Shown: in pieces, positions 38,024 to 46,842 of the stretch
Layout: every line of letters starts with the position of its first letter
How positions within the stretch are numbered: position 1 is the first letter of the stretch
Assembly: GCA_903891475.1 (NCBI GenBank)
Contig: CAITEP010000030.1
Span: forward strand, 1-64,000
Source of the DNA: an uncultured Mucilaginibacter sp.
GTDB taxonomy: Bacteria; Bacteroidota; Bacteroidia; Sphingobacteriales; Sphingobacteriaceae
Reading direction: 5' to 3'
DNA: 64,000 bases
The notes under the pieces: generated by a model
What the model was told of the DNA's origin: nothing
Seen by the model: only the letters and a program-made list of their open reading frames with translations
The model's database searches: none
Program-made: the position numbers and the translations under genes

Positions 38024-38318
38024 TTGATTGGGTTTATTAAGTTGATTGGGAGAGTGGTTGAAGGTTTAAGAAACTATGTCTCAATTAGTCTGTTGGTGGC
38101 TTTTAAACAATCAAATAAAAAATGGTTTTTCTACGATTATCACTACTTTCCTATAATTTGGGGGTAGCATTAAATTCATAATCATTAATCTTCCTTAATG
38201 ATGCAATTAAGCACATAATTCCATAAATGTATTTTAGATTTTATAATAATATCATTTTAGAAAGTTAATTTTGAGAAATAATTCTTTTTAGTATACAGAA
38301 TTAGTAGATATTAAATTT

Positions 38319-39677
38319 ATGTGGTACAATAATATTTTAGAAACTATTGGCAATACGCCCTTGGTTAAATTGAATAGGATAACTAAGGAAATCCCGGCAA
38401 CGGTTTTAGCCAAAATTGAAACTACCAATCCGGGGAATTCTATTAAGGACCGCATGGCTTTAAAAATGATTGAGGATGCCGAAAAGAGCGGTAAACTAAA
38501 ACCAGGCGGAACCATTATTGAAGGTACGTCGGGCAATACGGGTATGGGTTTGGCTATTGCGGCCGTAATAAAGGGTTATAAATGTATTTTTACCAGTACC
38601 GATAAGCAAAGCAAGGAAAAATTTGATGCCCTGCGTGCCTTTGGTGCGGAGGTAATTGTTTGTCCTACTAACGTAGACCCGGAAGATGCTCGTTCTTATT
38701 ATTCAGTTTCTTCAAGGTTGGAACGTGAAGTGCCCAATTCATGGAAGCCAAATCAGTACGATAATTTATCCAACTCTCAGGCGCATTATGAGCAAACCGG
38801 CCCAGAAATTTGGGAACAAACTGAAGGAAAAATAACCCATTTGGTAGCAGGTGTTGGTACAGGTGGAACCATATCGGGCACAGCAAGGTATCTGAAAGAG
38901 AAAAATCCGAATATACAGGTAATTGGCATTGATACATACGGATCGGTATTTAAGAAATATAAGGAAACGGGTGTAATGGATAAAAATGAGATTTATCCTT
39001 ACATAACCGAAGGTATTGGTGAAGACTTTTTACCCCAAAACGTGGATTTTTCCTTAATTGACCATTTTGAAAAAGTAAGCGACCAAGACGCTGCTTTGAT
39101 GACTCGCGAGATTGCCCGTAAAGAAGGTATTTTCGCTGGCAACTCAACAGGTTCGGCAGTGGCAGGGGTTTTGCAGTTGAAAGATAGTTTTAAGGAAAGT
39201 GATGTAATTGTCATCATCTTCCCCGATCATGGTTCCAGATACATGGGTAAAATGTACAATGATGATTGGTTGCGCGACCGTGGCTTTTTGAAAGAGGAAA
39301 AACTAACCGCCCGCCATATCATCGAAAAAAAGGAAAGTCAGCAAATAGTAACCATCGATTGCGAAAAGTCGATTCTGGAAGCTATTAATACCATCAAATC
39401 ACTAAACATATCGCAAATTCCTGTAACACAAAAAGGCATGGTGATAGGTAAGGTTACTGAAAGCGACATTTTAAATTCGCTGATTGAAAATCCATCCATC
39501 AAATCGCAACCTGTAAAAAATATCGTAACCGCTCCCTTTCCTTTTGTTGATTTGAATACCTCGATTGATAAAATATCGGCTATGATTAATAAAGATAACA
39601 TCGCGGTTTTGGTGGAAGATAACGGTCAGATTGAGATAATTACGCAATATGATATCATCAACGCCATATCTGGGTAG
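38319..39677 (+). CDS. Cystathionine beta-synthase (PLP fold plus CBS pair)
   Basis: 452 residues. The PLP enzyme domain (1-320) has the Schiff-base lysine in NSIKDRM (K43), the phosphate-binding or substrate loop SGNTG (71-75), and GVGTGGTISGTARYL. Two CBS domains (about 335-452) form a C-terminal regulatory Bateman module. Condensation of homocysteine and serine is the expected reaction, although cysteine synthases share this fold; the fused CBS pair favours cystathionine beta-synthase. The haem-binding N-terminus of animal CBS is absent. The gene is monocistronic. Confidence 0.88.
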   Translation: MWYNNILETIGNTPLVKLNRITKEIPATVLAKIETTNPGNSIKDRMALKMIEDAEKSGKLKPGGTIIEGTSGNTGMGLAIAAVIKGYKCIFTSTDKQSKEKFDALRAFGAEVIVCPTNVDPEDARSYYSVSSRLEREVPNSWKPNQYDNLSNSQAHYEQTGPEIWEQTEGKITHLVAGVGTGGTISGTARYLKEKNPNIQVIGIDTYGSVFKKYKETGVMDKNEIYPYITEGIGEDFLPQNVDFSLIDHFEKVSDQDAALMTREIARKEGIFAGNSTGSAVAGVLQLKDSFKESDVIVIIFPDHGSRYMGKMYNDDWLRDRGFLKEEKLTARHIIEKKESQQIVTIDCEKSILEAINTIKSLNISQIPVTQKGMVIGKVTESDILNSLIENPSIKSQPVKNIVTAPFPFVDLNTSIDKISAMINKDNIAVLVEDNGQIEIITQYDIINAISG

Positions 39678-39741
39678 ATTTATCTTTTCTTTTTTAATTT
39701 AATTAGATTAAGCAATGGCAAGTCATTATATTATTTAAAAA

Positions 39742-40287
39742 TCAATAATTGTCAATATTAACCGTTTTTAAAAAATCATTCAACACTTGGTTTGCTTCCG
39801 TTTCATTTCCTTTGGAAAATTGAACAAGACCTAGAAGTGAGTTAATTTTTCTATCTTCTGAGAAAAACCAAATATAAACATCATTATTATAACTATGTTT
39901 ATCAATTAAATATTTAATATTATTAACGGTAATTATATTTGCTTCTATGTCTTTAAATAAGTTACCATGTTTCTTATTAAAACTATTATAAGAAACTAAT
40001 GTTAAATTTTTACGTTCTTCAAGTGTTCTTTTAGGCTCTCCAGTATTTACTGGCCAATCCCAATAAGAAAGAAGTATATTATTAATTTTATAAACATTTT
40101 CTGCATCTGTAGGAATAGCAGAATCTTTAAAGTTACTTTTTACATAATCTGCTAATTCTTGTTGTGTTAATTTTTGAGCTACTATAGGCATTTTTACCTT
40201 CGCCTTACTTGTTCTAAAGAATTTTTCTTGGCTAAATGCCGTAAAACAAATATGCAATAAAATTGATATTGTTAATATTTTTTTCAT
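39742..40287 (-). CDS. Hypothetical secreted protein
   Basis: 181 residues with a signal peptide (MKKILTISILLHICFTAFSQ, cut after FSQ). The mature part is hydrophilic and contains no recognised motif (LTQQELADYVKSNF, YIWFFSEDRKINSLLGLVQF). It lies 15 bp downstream of the frameshifted lipoprotein gene on the same strand, so both are probably one operon and may act together outside the cytoplasm. Base composition is lower in GC than the housekeeping genes on either side. Confidence 0.6.
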   Translation of the reverse strand: MKKILTISILLHICFTAFSQEKFFRTSKAKVKMPIVAQKLTQQELADYVKSNFKDSAIPTDAENVYKINNILLSYWDWPVNTGEPKRTLEERKNLTLVSYNSFNKKHGNLFKDIEANIITVNNIKYLIDKHSYNNDVYIWFFSEDRKINSLLGLVQFSKGNETEANQVLNDFLKTVNIDNY

Positions 40288-40302
40288 TTTAATTAATTTA
40301 AA

Positions 40303-42017
40303 TTATGGACAAACTACATTTGAAACAGATTTTGAACTATTTGTTGCTACGGGAGTATATATAGCTGAATTATTAGGAGCTGTATATAAATTAATAGCAT
40401 CACCAAATGTTGATAATAAGGTATATTCGTAAGAACCATTATTAATTTTAACATTGCTTAAATATTTTGTATCATATTGATCAGTGTTTACAATATATTG
40501 ATTATACAACGTTTGTAACGTAGCCCAATTATTTATGGTAACTACATATGTGGTACCATTTGTTATTGCCGTTACAGATACATGCGACTTGTAATAGGTT
40601 TGGCCAGCTGGCGAAGCGGAAAGGTCTTTGTTATTTAATAAATTACCCATTAAAACAAAAATATCGTCTGGAGACGGTGCTGTACCATCAGGATGATAAT
40701 GCGATATACCAATGGTATAGCCACTTGTTGGATTCCAGGTAAAGGTTGGAACCCATCCCTCATTAGAATCGCTGGTGGAAAGGGGTGTATTCATGTAAGT
40801 TGGGTTACTATCTTGAAAATTTGTAATGTTTTCGTTTGCGCCATATTCATTACCTGTTTTTAATCCATTAGCCAATATTTGCGCATTTTGATTTGCTATA
40901 ATACTATTTAAGGCCACGGTAGCTAAGTATTTCCTTTGTGCACAAGGGTCAACTGGGGTAGTTGCTGGATATGTTGTTGCCCCCGGAGGGCAAGGGTTAG
41001 TAGGAGCAGGAGTAGTAGGTGCTGGAAAGCCTACATTTTGTTGCAATACGCGTGATTTGGCATAATTACCCTTTACTGCATTTATTGCCGCCGAGGATGC
41101 GGAACCACCACCTGGTTCGCATGGCGATTTAGTTTTATTATTTGGGGAACCATTACCCCCGCCGTTAGTGCCTGTTGGTGTAGTGCCTCCATCTATGCCA
41201 GCACTTGCACCATAATCAAGAGGCCCATCATCACATTCTGTATATAAATCTACTTGACTGCCTGGTAACTCTCCGCCAGTTTCAGGGTCTACAGTATAAG
41301 CATATACAGTGGTACAATTTACAAGAATATCATTATGTGCTGTATTGTTCCTAGTAATCAAACTATTGCTCTTTGCATTATTGCCAGTATAAGGCGCACC
41401 CGAAACCAGTTGGCCTTTAATGTACTTCCATGCGCTAACAAATTTACCATTTGGGGTAGAATAAATTACTGTACCTGTAAAATTAGTATCCCTCTTATTG
41501 TATTTGTTTTGGGCGAGTATATTGGGGTTGTTTTTTGTATAGGTGGAGTCGGAAATTAGGGTCATTATATAGGCATGATAACCCGTACTATCTTTCAAAA
41601 TAATAAAAGAATTGAGGGTGTTCTTTGCCTGGGCTGGGGTAAGTTTGGTACTAAAAGATGGGCAATATTTTTGGATGCCGCATAGGTAGGCAATTCAACC
41701 ACATTTGCGTTAAGACGAGAATAAGTAACTCCCTTACTCCAATACGGGCTTATATACTGGCTTAAATCAGTAGAGGGGGCAGTATTAACGGCCTTGCTGC
41801 CTGCCAAGCTTAATTTACCACCCGAATTACCACCTGCAGCATTGAAAGAACCCTCATACCAACTTTTTGCCTGTAGCACTTCGGGGTCGGTGATGTTTTC
41901 GTTTGGATTATTATCTTTTTTACAGCCATGAATAATAATAGCGGTTGCAATGGCAACGCAAAAAAGCAATCCCCATTTGGTAACTGGTCTCTTAAAAATG
42001 ATTTTCATTTTAGGCAT
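40303..42017 (-). pseudogene. Frameshifted lipoprotein with a JAMM-like C-terminal motif
   Basis: Two abutting frames form one gene. The first (from 42017) begins with a lipoprotein signal (IIHGC, C32) and runs off frame after residue 115. The second has no ATG at its start and, extended upstream, reads KKYCPSFSTKLTPAQAKNTL directly from the same point. One missing A in the A run (T5 on the plus strand, 41668-41672) joins them into a 571-residue protein. It has Gly/Pro/Thr-rich linkers (about 260-370 of the joined protein) and a C-terminal HYHPDGTAPSPDD, close to the HXH-S-D zinc motif of JAMM/MPN+ proteins but with a spacing one residue shorter. It may be a true pseudogene or a sequencing error. 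Confidence 0.75.
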
Positions 42018-42119
42018 TTTCAGTTCAATTTGTGAGTATTAGTAAAATTACAAATCAAATTTAAAGAAATAAAAACCATAAATCAAAATTATTATGAAAT
42101 AAAAATTAGTTATAAAAGT
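42018..42119. other. AT-rich leader of the lipoprotein gene
   Basis: Very AT-rich, no ORF or hairpin. It should hold the promoter of the leftward lipoprotein gene. Confidence 0.4.
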
Positions 42120-42518
42120 TTAATTTTTGCCCATGTTAAAACCTTTTTTCTTTAGCGCAGCTACCAGGTAAGCGTTAGCGTCTTTTATTTTATGATTTTG
42201 CTCTTTTAATTTTAAGGGCAGATTTACTACCTCTTTTTTAGAATCTTCCATCCGCCCAGTCTTTAAAATTCTCTTGGCAACAACCTCTCCAATACCATAA
42301 GCGGTAATTTGTGCAAAGTCTTTTTAGTCTTGTATTGGTTCTTTAAAGTTGATTTCCATTTGTATTCCTTTTTTGGGGCCAATGAATAATTTAAAAGTGT
42401 CGTAGATCTTTTTTAGGTGTGGACTCCGTTTATTGCACATCTCAAAATCAAACACAATATCTATATTTTTATTGATTTGACTTTTCGCAATCTCTAAAAC
42501 CTTTTCTCGAAATTGCAT
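42120..42518 (-). pseudogene. Decayed small gene with an in-frame stop
   Basis: One reading frame runs from an ATG at 42518 to a TAA at 42120-42122, interrupted by a TAA at 42324-42326. The first half encodes 64 residues (MQFREKVLEIAKSQINKN and on). The second continues in the same frame for about 67 residues and contains DFAQITAYGIGEVVAKRIL, reminiscent of a helix-hairpin-helix, and a lysine-rich C-terminus. I do not recognise the family. Two overlapping small genes are a less likely reading because the second half has no start near the stop. Confidence 0.4.
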
Positions 42519-42641
42519 AATATGGGCAAATTGTTCGGGTTCTTTTCCTTTGTGGTCTTTTAAGAATAGTTTTTCCTTTAGTTCTGAAATTAGGATTGAT
42601 ATTATCTAATTTCAAAAAAATAATTACATTTGTTATTGTTG

Positions 42642-43454
42642 ATGGATAAAAACAATAATCATTATCAGGAGAATAGCTTTGAAATTTCCCAAAGCCCCAA
42701 TTACACTTTATTAATACAATTTGAGGTAAAATCATTTACCTATGCCATTGTATTTAATAAAAAGTTGATGGCCTATGGCGAAAACTACCCAATCTATTTA
42801 CTGGATGAGCCTGGTGAACTTGCCGACCTATTATCAGCTACTTATCAAAAAGTATTCATTGGTTTACCTGGTGACGCGTTGACATTAGTACCGAATCCTC
42901 TTTTTTTAAATAGTAAGGTTGCCGATTATGCCCGCTATTTGGATGTGAAGGACAATGAAAAAGTATTGGCACAAAAATTCGACTCCGAAAATATAATTAT
43001 CTATAAAACTCAGGCACCTTTAATAAAGTCAGTTGAAAAATTTGGTTTGGATAATACGGTTTATGCCTTGCAAGGTTGGGTAAAAGCTTTGGCTAGCCAA
43101 CCGGAGGCTGCCAATAAGATTTATATTGAAATAGGGAACGATCATATCCATTTCCTTTATTTTTTAGCTGGTAAGCTACATTTCTATCAGATTTTTGAAG
43201 TGGTGGATGAGGATGACTTGGCCTATTTTTCGGTACTGGTAGCCGAACAATTGCAGCTTAACTCCAGAAGCACCACTTTGAGCTTGAGTGGCATCATTGA
43301 AACTTCCGATAATAAGTTTGCCAGCCTTTCCCGGTTTTTCGAAAAGGTTGAATTAACTAATGTGCCATTGGTTGAATTGCCTTGGCATCTTGAAAACCAC
43401 AAAGTACTATCCACCGTTTCCTTATTGCTATGCGAATCATCGGAGGAAGCTTAA
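42642..43454 (+). CDS. DUF3822 family protein
   Basis: The frame opens at a TTG (42630), but the ATG at 42642 is the plausible start, giving 270 residues. The actin-like alternation (YTLLIQFEVKSFTYAIVFNKKLMAYGENYP, IYIEIGNDHIHFLYFLAGKLHFYQIF) marks the DUF3822 family, which is restricted to Bacteroidota and nearly always precedes rsmD. The function is unknown. TACATTTG (42625-42632) lies just upstream as a possible promoter element. Its last 25 bases overlap rsmD, in another frame. Confidence 0.85.
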   Translation: MDKNNNHYQENSFEISQSPNYTLLIQFEVKSFTYAIVFNKKLMAYGENYPIYLLDEPGELADLLSATYQKVFIGLPGDALTLVPNPLFLNSKVADYARYLDVKDNEKVLAQKFDSENIIIYKTQAPLIKSVEKFGLDNTVYALQGWVKALASQPEAANKIYIEIGNDHIHFLYFLAGKLHFYQIFEVVDEDDLAYFSVLVAEQLQLNSRSTTLSLSGIIETSDNKFASLSRFFEKVELTNVPLVELPWHLENHKVLSTVSLLLCESSEEA

Positions 43455-43975
43455 GGGGGCTGAGGTTAAATCCACCCAAGAATTTACCTGTACGCCCAAC
43501 TACCGATTTAGCCAAAGAAGCCTTATTTAATATCCTGCAAAACCAAATTGACTTTGAGGGGATTGATGTACTCGATTTGTTTAGTGGCACGGGCAATATC
43601 TCGATGGAATTTGCTTCCCGAGGAGCGGAAAAAGTTATCTCGGTGGATCGTAGCATCCATTGTGTACATTATTTAAAAGATTGTGCCAAACAACATGGCT
43701 TGCTTCAAATTAAAACCTACAAGGAAGACGTTTTTAAATACTTGAATATCGAGTCGGATAAATACGACCTTATTTTTGCCGACCCACCCTATGATTTAAA
43801 CCGCATCCCCGAGCTACCCAAAATCGTTTTTGAACGCAATATTTTAAAGGAAGATGGCTTGCTGATTGTTGAGCATCAATCAATGCAAAACCTGGCAAAT
43901 TACCCGCAATTTGTTGAGCAGCGAAAATACGGACATTCCTCTTTTTCATTTTTTCGCCCTGTAGTGACACCTTAA
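43430..43975 (+). CDS. rsmD: 16S rRNA (guanine(966)-N(2))-methyltransferase RsmD
   Basis: 181 residues. MRIIGGSLRGLRL and RPTTDLAKEALFNIL (22-36) are the RsmD signatures, DLFSGTGN (49-56) is SAM motif I, and DPPY (118-121) is the amino-methylation catalytic motif IV. It methylates G966 of 16S rRNA during small-subunit assembly. It overlaps the DUF3822 gene by 25 bp and, at its 3' end, the convergent deoR-type gene by 4 bp. Confidence 0.94.
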   Translation: MRIIGGSLRGLRLNPPKNLPVRPTTDLAKEALFNILQNQIDFEGIDVLDLFSGTGNISMEFASRGAEKVISVDRSIHCVHYLKDCAKQHGLLQIKTYKEDVFKYLNIESDKYDLIFADPPYDLNRIPELPKIVFERNILKEDGLLIVEHQSMQNLANYPQFVEQRKYGHSSFSFFRPVVTP

Positions 43976-44718
43976 ACTTTGATAATTTCCATCCCTTGCT
44001 CTTTATAAAAGGCAATTTCAGGCGAATTTGAATTGGTAATCAAGGTATTTATTGGGTTCAATGTTGCAAAGTTAAGATAACTTTCCTTGCCAATTTTACT
44101 ATCATCACACAATAAAATGGTTTTCGCGCTATTGTTTATAAAAGCGGTTGTGATGCTGGCTTCCAGTTCGGTATTGGCGAACAAGCCATTAGCCGACATA
44201 CCATCAACACCAATAAAAGCTTTGTCGGCTTTGTAAAATGAAATATGCCTATTAGTAATTAACCCATGCATGGCCTGCCTTTTGGCATCATATTCTCCCC
44301 CAATAATATTAAGTGATACCAAACTTTTCTGCAACTCCATTATAATTGGCAGGGAGTTGGTGACTACCCTAATCCGTTTGTTAGCAATAAATTGACAAAG
44401 CCTGAAAACTGTGCTGCCGCAATCCATAAAAATAATATCGCCATCATCAATCAGCTTGGCCGCTTCGCAGCAAATAGCATCCTTGGCTTCCGCATTTTGA
44501 ATAGCCTTATTGGTAAAGGTATAGGGCAAGGCCAATGGGTCGGCTTTGGAAGCACCGCCATGCGTTCGGAACAATAAGCCTTTATCTGCTAAATTATTTA
44601 AATCGCGCCGGATGGTAATTTCAGAAATCGACAAATCGGTAGCTAGTTTTTTTACATCAACCTCGCCATGCTTATTAAGCTCATCTAAAATAAAACGTTT
44701 TCTTTTTTGAAAATTCAT
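43972..44718 (-). CDS. DeoR-family transcriptional regulator
   Basis: 248 residues. The N-terminal winged helix (1-56) has the DeoR recognition pattern KLATDLSISEITIRRDLNNLADKGLLFRTHGGA. The C-terminal sugar-phosphate sensor domain (about 75-240) has the DeoRC motifs IFMDCGSTVFRL and FIGVDGMSANGLFANTELEA. It is divergent from nudK and faces a set of phased repeats (44732-44771) that could be its operator. A phosphorylated sugar such as a fructose or mannose phosphate is the likely effector. Confidence 0.92.
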   Translation of the reverse strand: MNFQKRKRFILDELNKHGEVDVKKLATDLSISEITIRRDLNNLADKGLLFRTHGGASKADPLALPYTFTNKAIQNAEAKDAICCEAAKLIDDGDIIFMDCGSTVFRLCQFIANKRIRVVTNSLPIIMELQKSLVSLNIIGGEYDAKRQAMHGLITNRHISFYKADKAFIGVDGMSANGLFANTELEASITTAFINNSAKTILLCDDSKIGKESYLNFATLNPINTLITNSNSPEIAFYKEQGMEIIKV

Positions 44719-44731
44719 TATTTATGATTTA

Positions 44732-44771
44732 TTTTGATCAAAAATAATCAATATAAATCAAATATAATCAA
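44732..44771. promoter_or_regulatory. Candidate DeoR operator: four phased ATCAA repeats
   Basis: ATCAA occurs at 44737, 44747, 44757 and 44767, exactly 10 bp apart, so all four lie on the same face of the helix. The first is part of the palindrome TTTTGATCAAAA (44732-44743). The array fills the gap between the divergent deoR-type gene and nudK and ends only 6 bp before the nudK start. Confidence 0.6.
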
Positions 44772-44777
44772 TTTAGC

Positions 44778-45356
44778 TTGAAAAATATTACAATTCTAAA
44801 AACCGAAATCCTATCAAACAATTGGTACACCCTTAAAAAAATAACTTTTGAGGGCAAAAAACCCAATGGCGAAACCTTGGTGCAAAGCAGGGAAGCTTAT
44901 GATAGAGGCAATGGGGCTACCATTTTATTATTTAATAAGGAGTTGCAAACAGTAATATTAACCAGTCAGTTTAGGTTACCAACCTATATAAACGGAAATG
45001 AAGACGGTTATTTGATAGAATGTTGTGCCGGCTTGTTAGATAAAGACAATGCCGAAGATTGCATCAAACGTGAAACGGAAGAAGAAACGGGCTACAAGGT
45101 ATCATCAGTCACCAAAATATTTGATGCTTACATGTCGCCGGGCTCTGTTACCGAAATTCTCTATTTTTTTACTGCCGAATATTCAAAAAATATGAAAGTA
45201 GGCGATGGGGGAGGCGTGGAGGAAGAAAACGAAAATATTGAGGTATTAGAACTACCATTTAATACCGCTTATAATATGATTACCACCGGAGAAATTCGCG
45301 ATGGTAAAACCATTATGCTGTTGCAATATGCTAAACTCCATAACCTTTTAAATTAA
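44778..45356 (+). CDS. nudK: NUDIX hydrolase, GDP-mannose pyrophosphatase-like
   Basis: 192 residues starting at TTG; no ATG exists upstream in frame, and the N-terminal LSNNWYTLKKITFEG aligns with the E. coli NudK start region. REAYDRGNGATILL (about 34-47), the atypical NUDIX box CAGLLDKDN with RETEEETGY (about 94-102), and MSPGSVTEILYFFTAEYS match NudK closely. GDP-mannose or ADP-ribose-type sugar nucleotides are the likely substrates. It forms an operon with the DUF4406 gene 5 bp downstream and is divergent from the DeoR regulator. Confidence 0.85.
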   Translation: MKNITILKTEILSNNWYTLKKITFEGKKPNGETLVQSREAYDRGNGATILLFNKELQTVILTSQFRLPTYINGNEDGYLIECCAGLLDKDNAEDCIKRETEEETGYKVSSVTKIFDAYMSPGSVTEILYFFTAEYSKNMKVGDGGGVEEENENIEVLELPFNTAYNMITTGEIRDGKTIMLLQYAKLHNLLN

Positions 45357-45361
45357 AAATC

Positions 45362-45721
45362 ATGACCATTTTAATAGCAGGCCCTTACCGTTCGGGTACC
45401 AATGATGACCCCATTTTAATGGAGCAAAATTTAAACCGTATGGAAGCCATGGCTTTGCCCTTATTTAGGGCTGGACACATACCCTTAATTGGCGAATGGT
45501 TGGCCTTACCACTCTTAAAAGCTGCTGGTTCAATAAAAGCGGGTGATGCTATTTACCAAGAAATATCGTACCCGATAGCCAGAAGATTATTAAGCAAATG
45601 CGATGCGGTATTAAGAATTGAAGGTGCTTCAAAAGGTGCGGATGGTGATGTGGAACTAGCTAAGTTGTTGGGTTTAAAAGTTTTTTACAGTCTGGACGAC
45701 ATATTAAATTCGGAAAGCTAA
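45362..45721 (+). CDS. DUF4406 family protein (nucleoside deoxyribosyltransferase-like fold)
   Basis: 119 residues. ILIAGPYRSGTNDDP (3-17), IPLIGEWLALPLL and CDAVLRIEGASKGADGDVELAKLLG (about 80-104) give the Rossmann-like core of the DUF4406/NDT superfamily; the glutamate of GDVELA is placed like the catalytic or binding acid in that superfamily. The function is not established. Its position 5 bp after nudK, under a DeoR-type regulator, suggests a role in nucleotide-sugar or nucleoside turnover. Confidence 0.75.
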   Translation: MTILIAGPYRSGTNDDPILMEQNLNRMEAMALPLFRAGHIPLIGEWLALPLLKAAGSIKAGDAIYQEISYPIARRLLSKCDAVLRIEGASKGADGDVELAKLLGLKVFYSLDDILNSES

Positions 45722-45773
45722 GTTTTGTGTAAATGATTGCTATTTTTGAAGATATAAAAAGCATCCAATAAAC

Positions 45774-46235
45774 ATGAAAATAGCCCTTTTCCCAGGTTCG
45801 TTCGATCCGGTTACCAAAGCCCATGTTGATATTGTAAAACGCTCGGTTGGCTTGTTTGATAAGGTGTACATCGGGATAGGGGTCAATAATTCCAAGCAAG
45901 GCTTTTTAAGCATCGAACAGCGGGAACAAATGCTCAGGGCTGTCTTTGGTACCGACGAGCGTATTCATGTGATAGCCTATGAGGGCCTCACCGTAAATTT
46001 TTGCAAAGAAATAGGTGCCAGCTATATGATTAGGGGAATACGTACCGTATCCGACTTTGAATATGAAAAAGCTATTGCACAAATGAACCATTCGCTGGAG
46101 CCTGAGATAGAAAGTATTTTTATTGTAAGCAAGCCCGGCTACTCCTCTATCAGTTCAACCATTGTACGCGAAATTATGCGTTACCATGGCGATGTATCGC
46201 AGTTTATACCGAAGGAAGCTTTACCTTTTCTTTAA
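45774..46235 (+). CDS. coaD: Pantetheine-phosphate adenylyltransferase
   Basis: 153 residues, the normal size. FPGSFDPVTKAHVDIV (5-20) holds the HIGH-like nucleotidyltransferase site (here KAH), YMIRGIRTVSDFEYE (about 84-98) binds substrate, and YSSISSTIVREI (about 124-135) is the ISST/S-R motif. It makes dephospho-CoA from 4'-phosphopantetheine and ATP. Its last 32 bases overlap the convergent NUDIX gene. Confidence 0.95.
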   Translation: MKIALFPGSFDPVTKAHVDIVKRSVGLFDKVYIGIGVNNSKQGFLSIEQREQMLRAVFGTDERIHVIAYEGLTVNFCKEIGASYMIRGIRTVSDFEYEKAIAQMNHSLEPEIESIFIVSKPGYSSISSTIVREIMRYHGDVSQFIPKEALPFL

Positions 46236-46842
46236 AAAAACCTTCTTTTTTCAAAACATCCATTATGGATGGGTAGGTATTGGAAACTATACTGGCAATA
46301 GCCGATTTTTTAAACCATTTGGCATCCGTTATGCCTTCTTCTTTTTGTGGAATTAGTTTAGGGGCTCCTTTGCAGGTCATATTAAACCAAAAGGTCTTTT
46401 TTATAACCGGCTCGCCTTTAAAGGTATAAATATGGTAGGTATTGCAAATTTTATCCTCCAGCTTGCCCACTTTTATGCCGCATTCTTCTTCCACCTCACG
46501 TACCGCTGCTTCCTTTATACCTTCTTTTTTTTCAATTTTACCCTTTGGTAGGTCCCATTTATCATTTCGGTATATGAATAAATATTCCTTATTTTCATTC
46601 ATCACCAAGCCACCTGCCGCTTTAATAATCGGGATGCTTTTCAGTAGTTGTTTCAATACTTTTTTAGGGTCATTTTTAACAATATAAAATTGTTTACTAT
46701 AATTTGCTAAAACCCAAGGGTATATTAGTTTGAGGTCTAAAATATCAGCCTTAATATTTTCATAATTTTGAAAATTTTGGGGTAAGGATGAAGTAATCAA
46801 AATTACCTTTTCGTTGATATAAATTCTGTATTTTTGTGCCAT
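46204..46842 (-). CDS. NUDIX hydrolase
   Basis: 212 residues. A family-specific N-terminal region (1-75) precedes the NUDIX domain (about 78-195). The box GKIEKKEGIKEAAVREVEEECG (about 116-137) is a full GX5EX7REX2EEXG match, so it should hydrolyse a nucleoside diphosphate derivative; the substrate is unknown. Start choice: the ATG at 46842 overlaps the pyrE ATG head to head (CATG), which is unusual. It is convergent with coaD. Confidence 0.85.
   Translation of the reverse strand: MAQKYRIYINEKVILITSSLPQNFQNYENIKADILDLKLIYPWVLANYSKQFYIVKNDPKKVLKQLLKSIPIIKAAGGLVMNENKEYLFIYRNDKWDLPKGKIEKKEGIKEAAVREVEEECGIKVGKLEDKICNTYHIYTFKGEPVIKKTFWFNMTCKGAPKLIPQKEEGITDAKWFKKSAIASIVSNTYPSIMDVLKKEGFFKEKVKLPSV

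Noticed and set aside
40303..41598. Separate 431-residue gene
   Set aside because: Its apparent start is a TTG inside a coding frame that continues upstream and matches the reading of the lipoprotein after a one-base correction. It is the 3' part of one gene.
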